NCBI GenBank assembly: GCA_947846985.1
Contig: CANTUZ010000002.1
Location: forward strand, 14,146,087 to 14,210,086
DNA: 64,000 bases
Origin: Fratercula arctica
Lineage: Eukaryota > Chordata > Aves > Charadriiformes > Alcidae
Reading direction: 5' to 3'
The translations under genes and the position numbers were made by a program. Each line of letters opens with the position of its first letter. Position 1 is the first letter of the stretch. Below are positions 60,060-64,000 of the stretch, piece after piece. Under the pieces are notes generated by a model. That model was not told where the DNA came from. It searched no databases and worked only from the letters and a program-made list of their open reading frames with translations.

Positions 60060-63000
60060 ATTTGGTGTATTTATGCATGTGCACTCACAACATTTAATAA
60101 TTACATCATTGAGATATCAGTATGGGGTTCATTTTATTTAACTACAGAAGTCTACAGCTCAGCTAGTCACTCAGCTTGCTTTATGGTTACTGCAGAGAAA
60201 TAGGCCTTGGAAGGGCACAATTCATCTGAGTTGTCTGGAAAGCTGTTAGTGAATATACTGTCATGACCAAGCAGGAATCTGAGGTCTTCCTAGGCATCTC
60301 CAATGTAGTTACCCACATCTTGTCAAATGAGTCCTGCCCTTATTGAATAGATGTTCTTGTCTGTATCTCTACCTTCATGAAAATGGTTAGCAATCTGTAT
60401 TGATGTCTTTGAGTCTTTAGCAAATAAAATCTTAATTACATTTTTGTTTATGCTGATATTTACCGCAGGGGAATATTGACTTTAATGCTATTTTCCTGTT
60501 CTCTTGCCACATTTCAGCTTGAAATGTTCCCTTTTTAGCTGAGCGCTCCAGTCTTGCCTTATAGAACTTTGCAATGTTTGGTTTTGATAAACAACAGCAA
60601 CCCTTTTTTTGTTTTGACATTTGCAAAACAGATTTATGAAACCTCTTTCCTCACTTAAGGTCTGTGATATTTTGACTTAATGTGTCAGTCTCCTGCTGGA
60701 CACAAATTCCGTGTTCTGAGTTGACCCAGTACCAACTCACAGTTGACTTCAAATACCAGAGCAGCCGATAGGTCTCAGAATGGCCTTTCTAAAGGAGTAG
60801 AGGAGGGTAAACCAAAATTTATTCTAAAATGGAGCTTTAGAAATTTACTTAAAAGACTGATGTGGTTGCCTTCAAGGGCTGGGAGCTCTGACAGCGAACG
60901 TAACAACTGAGTAATCCATCTTTGTGTTGTGCCACGCCTCTGTGTCACCCAGTGTGCAATGACATTGTGGGTAAGCACATGGTGTGTTAAGAAGGAAACT
61001 ATGTCTCAATGTGATCAAGAGGATTTGATAATTCTTATCACTTACTCAGGACCTGTTCCACAAAGAGCAAGCAAGAACTATTGGAAAATATGAACAGTTT
61101 TATAGGCCTAGTACTCCCCTAATGTCACAAGGTCACAAGGCTTGCCTTTTTTTTTCTATGCTGGTAGCATGACCAAAAGGAAATGTTCATCATTATTTGC
61201 TGATCAGCAGGAATATTGCAGTTCTTTGTGCATTTCTCCATAGTTCTGGAAAAAAAAGGACTGTTGCTCTCCTTTCTTTAAACTTTCTGCACAACACAGG
61301 ACAAGAGATTTCACCTCACAGTTCCTACCATTAACCACTAGTGAGGTTGCCCAGTTGAATCATATGTCTTTGAATTAACTATACAAATTATAATTTCATT
61401 TATAACTATAATAAGTTATAATTTATTAACCAGCTGTTATATTTTACCAATATAAGCTGTGGGTTTGATGCTGTAGTAGAAGAGAAGTTTCCTGAACCAC
61501 AAAGTTGGAGAATTGGTGCTTCATTGATTGATGTCCCTGAAAGTTGAATATTTACTGTAGTTCCAGACTGTTAAACATTTGGGGACTGGGCTTTCAGAGT
61601 GGGGGATACGTTGGACTCCATCCCTCAGAACCTTTTTGCCTATATTTAACTTGGACTACCTGTATGAAAAAGGCTTACTAAACTCAGTGAATCTATTTGT
61701 TTACATAGCTTCAATTATTTGCTTAAAAGTTTATCTATTACGTTCACTCCCTTGCAGAAGAAAGATCATTATGTTTCCCAGTATTAGTGATGTATAGCTT
61801 CTTTGAAGCTGCAGTGTTTGCATTTGAGTTTGTATCCCCATTTCAGCAAAAAAGAAGAGTGCTGCATCTGTTTCCCTTCTGATGAAGCATCTGTTTTCAG
61901 CATAGTTCACTTGGGGCCTTTGCTGCAACTCCAGAGCTTGGCTTCTTGCTTCTGGTTACAGTCTGATATATATTAACTGCTCTGGTAAAACCTCTCAAGG
62001 CTAAGAATTACTGGAGCCTCTTATTTCACCTTCTTACAGCCTTCATTTACTGGGCTGAAGCCTGATTCTAATGCTTTTTTAGAAAGACTTATATTTCTAA
62101 TTAGGCTGCCCTAAGCCTGCCTAACTGTAGCTTAGTCCAGTTAGTGCAATTTGCAGAATAACTTCTGTGTTACAATTCTGTGCTGGTTGGGTAAATCAGT
62201 GAAAGAAGCTTGCTGTCCTTTGGTGGGAACACTGATCTACTCAATCAGCTATGTAAAGGAAGAAATCAGCCTCCAGGTCTACCTCATGTCAGCTGCCTAA
62301 CGTCATTGATTTAAAAGCCCCTGATTTTTATTCTAGTGAGTATCAAATGCTCACATCAATATAACATGCTGACATGTTGTTGAAGATGTGACTTCAAATA
62401 AAAATCTTGTTTAAAGGTGTTGGAAGGAGTTAATAGGATTTGAATGGACGACGGACGTTTGTCTGACTACGAAGTAAAGGCAAGAGCATGAGTGTGGTAT
62501 AAAGGGGTTGAATTTCTGGAGCTCTACTGTGTTCTTTCTTGTTATAATGTGTTGGATGTATTCTAGTAATCAGTGTTGTCTCATGTGTGAAAGCAACATT
62601 GTGATGCAGATTGTAGCTGTCAGTTGACTCTCTCTCAATTATAAAATAGTCTTCAGAGACCAAGAAATGGAACCATGCAGTAAATGACAACTTAACGCAG
62701 ATTATTAATCAAAGTTATGATCTTATTCTGCATTTTCTGAAACTGATGAATTACTTGTGAATTCACTGCACTCATTGCTCTTAATTAAAATCACATGTGA
62801 ATAACCTAGCTTCTGGACACCAGCTGATACTACTTGTGTTTTATTGAATCATATGAGACACATGACCCTCCTTGTGCAAACAGCAAATTGGGACATTTGT
62901 GTTCTTATGACTGACTGCCATTAATCTCTTAGTCATTTTTCTGAGTCAGTAGAATTTCAGTGACTTTGCATCTCCCAAAGATCTCTAATAATTTAAATCA

Positions 63001-63900
63001 AGAATTTGATTTGACCATATGGAAAAAATAATTTCTCCTAGTGTTAGAAGGGGCTACAATTTCCATCAAATGTATTTGAACTCCTAATTAGTTCAAGGCA
63101 AGGCCTATATACAGAATGCCTTTATACATCTGATATACATAGTAATTGGACATGATTTTTTTTTTTTTTTTTAATCATGTATATCATTCAGGAAGTCAGC
63201 AAATTCTAGCTACATAATATTTTTGCCTATTATTGGAGAAAATTAATGATCATAAGGTGCTTAAACTTTACCAAATGTTTTATAAACTAACAATTTAGGT
63301 AATGCTATCCCTCTAGTGAGAATTCTCAACCACACATAACATTGAGAGTTTAGCAATTTCTTCTCTGCCTGATTTTATGATGATAAATTTCTGTTGGTAT
63401 ATCTTACTGGCATGGCTAGACTAGTACACAAACACTTTTCCATGTTTTATTCACTTTCACTCAATAGTGAATAACTACCAGAAATAATTTTTCCTTTCAA
63501 CTTATCCAGTTAACCTAATCAAATTGTTCAGTCTTCCTACAGTGGAGTAAGTCTTTCTAAATGTGTAATGATTTGTTATTGGGATAAGTCCATTCCCCAC
63601 AGACTCCAAAATAAGACTTCTTCCAGACTCATGAGATGTGCCAGTCACGTAAATTCTTATCCTTGGAGATGTATAGGCCTAGTTGACCATAGGACGTAGA
63701 CCAATAAATCCACAGAGTTCTGAAGATACTTTCATTTTATACTTTAGTAGGCAATCATACATTTTATGGGGAGATTTTTTCCACCCATTATTGAGTTTTG
63801 TGTAGAATATTGGCCTAGATTGTCATATAGCATCTGAAAGTAGAGGAAATGCATTGATTTCAGTAACATTACTCATGATCTATGGCAGTTCGTGGGATGT
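60060..63900. other. Non-coding unique DNA, right end
   Basis: No gene or recognisable repeat family. An 8-bp tandem 'gtcacaag' x2 lies at 61124-61139. A 17-T run at 63156-63172 is bracketed by the inverted arms 'acatgatt' and 'aatcatgt' (63150-63180). Confidence 0.7.
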
Positions 63901-63944
63901 TAAATTTAACCTAAAATCTAAACCTTTAAATTTAACCTAAAATC
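63901..63944. repeat. Direct repeat, 18 bp, 26-bp period
   Basis: The string 'taaatttaacctaaaatc' occurs at 63901-63918 and again, exactly, at 63927-63944, just before the CR1 at the edge. It may be a local duplication and is too far from the CR1 junction to be a clear target-site duplication. Confidence 0.85.
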
Positions 63945-63961
63945 CCTGCTATATAAAAAAA

Positions 63962-64000
63962 GATGTGGACAGGCTGGAGAGGGTCCAGAGAAGGGCCACA
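63962..64000 (+). mobile_element. CR1 LINE, 5'-truncated, runs off window
   Basis: The final 39 bases ('gatgtggacaggctggagag' then 'ggtccagagaagggccaca') are the well-known block of avian CR1 ORF2 end/3' region ('...ctggacaggctggagagggtccagagaagggccacaaag...'). The near-perfect agreement suggests a fairly young copy. The insertion appears to begin near 63962 by 5' truncation; its 3' end lies beyond the window. Confidence 0.85.

Overview
This 64 kb window looks like non-coding vertebrate nuclear DNA, most likely from a bird. The evidence is (1) a CR1 LINE 3' end near 27.35 kb ending in the diagnostic 'cccttccaac ... attctgtgaattct' type sequence, (2) further CR1 pieces near 21.3, 45.2 and 46.9 kb and one running off the right edge at about 63.96 kb, (3) a sparse background of very old MIR/L2-like amniote SINE fragments, and (4) otherwise low repeat density and AT-rich unique sequence. 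A crocodilian or turtle is not excluded, but low repeat load and mostly short CR1 pieces fit a bird better. The assignment rests on repeat families recognised by eye, not on a database match.

I find no protein-coding gene I would defend. Every open frame is short (159 residues at most), frames on opposite strands overlap freely, and none has a recognisable domain. The longest is driven by a poly-A tract read as poly-phenylalanine. I see no tRNA, rRNA, CRISPR array, operon, phage or bacterial-type feature. The window is best read as an intergenic region or the inside of a large intron.

Layout. 1-21.3 kb: unique sequence with homopolymers, a minus-strand G-rich tract (1.68 kb), a GT-rich tract (3.7 kb), a CpG-rich open patch (8.1 kb), two palindromes (15.1 and 15.7 kb) and a strong hairpin (20.2 kb). 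21.3-27.4 kb: an old CR1, unique sequence, then a short younger CR1 3' end. 27.6-33.2 kb: a GC-rich patch, a homeobox/POU-motif-dense block (31.0 kb), a possible micro-exon (32.09 kb) and two MIR-like fragments. 33.2-43.5 kb: a MIR-like SINE (36.1 kb), a 14-bp-arm hairpin (41.0 kb), a G7CG7 tract inside a homopolymer cluster (42.2 kb), a four-copy 20-bp minisatellite (43.0 kb) and a reverse-strand MIR/L2 fragment (43.4 kb). 43.5-54.3 kb: two reverse-strand CR1 fragments, a further MIR/L2 fragment, an RFX X-box cluster (53.85 kb) and a MIR-like SINE with a GTT/ATT tail. 54.3-64 kb: unique sequence, a GC-rich low-stop patch (56.8-57.3 kb), a perfect 26-bp AT-rich palindrome (60.03 kb) and the start of a CR1 at the right edge.

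No set of genes works together here. Possible function would lie in candidate enhancers (31.0, 37.8, 50.3, 53.85 kb) and perhaps unannotated non-coding transcripts. I did not find a convincing undescribed biological system; the strongest leads are structural (perfect palindromes, hairpins, quadruplex-capable tracts) and regulatory (the RFX-motif cluster and the homeobox/POU block).
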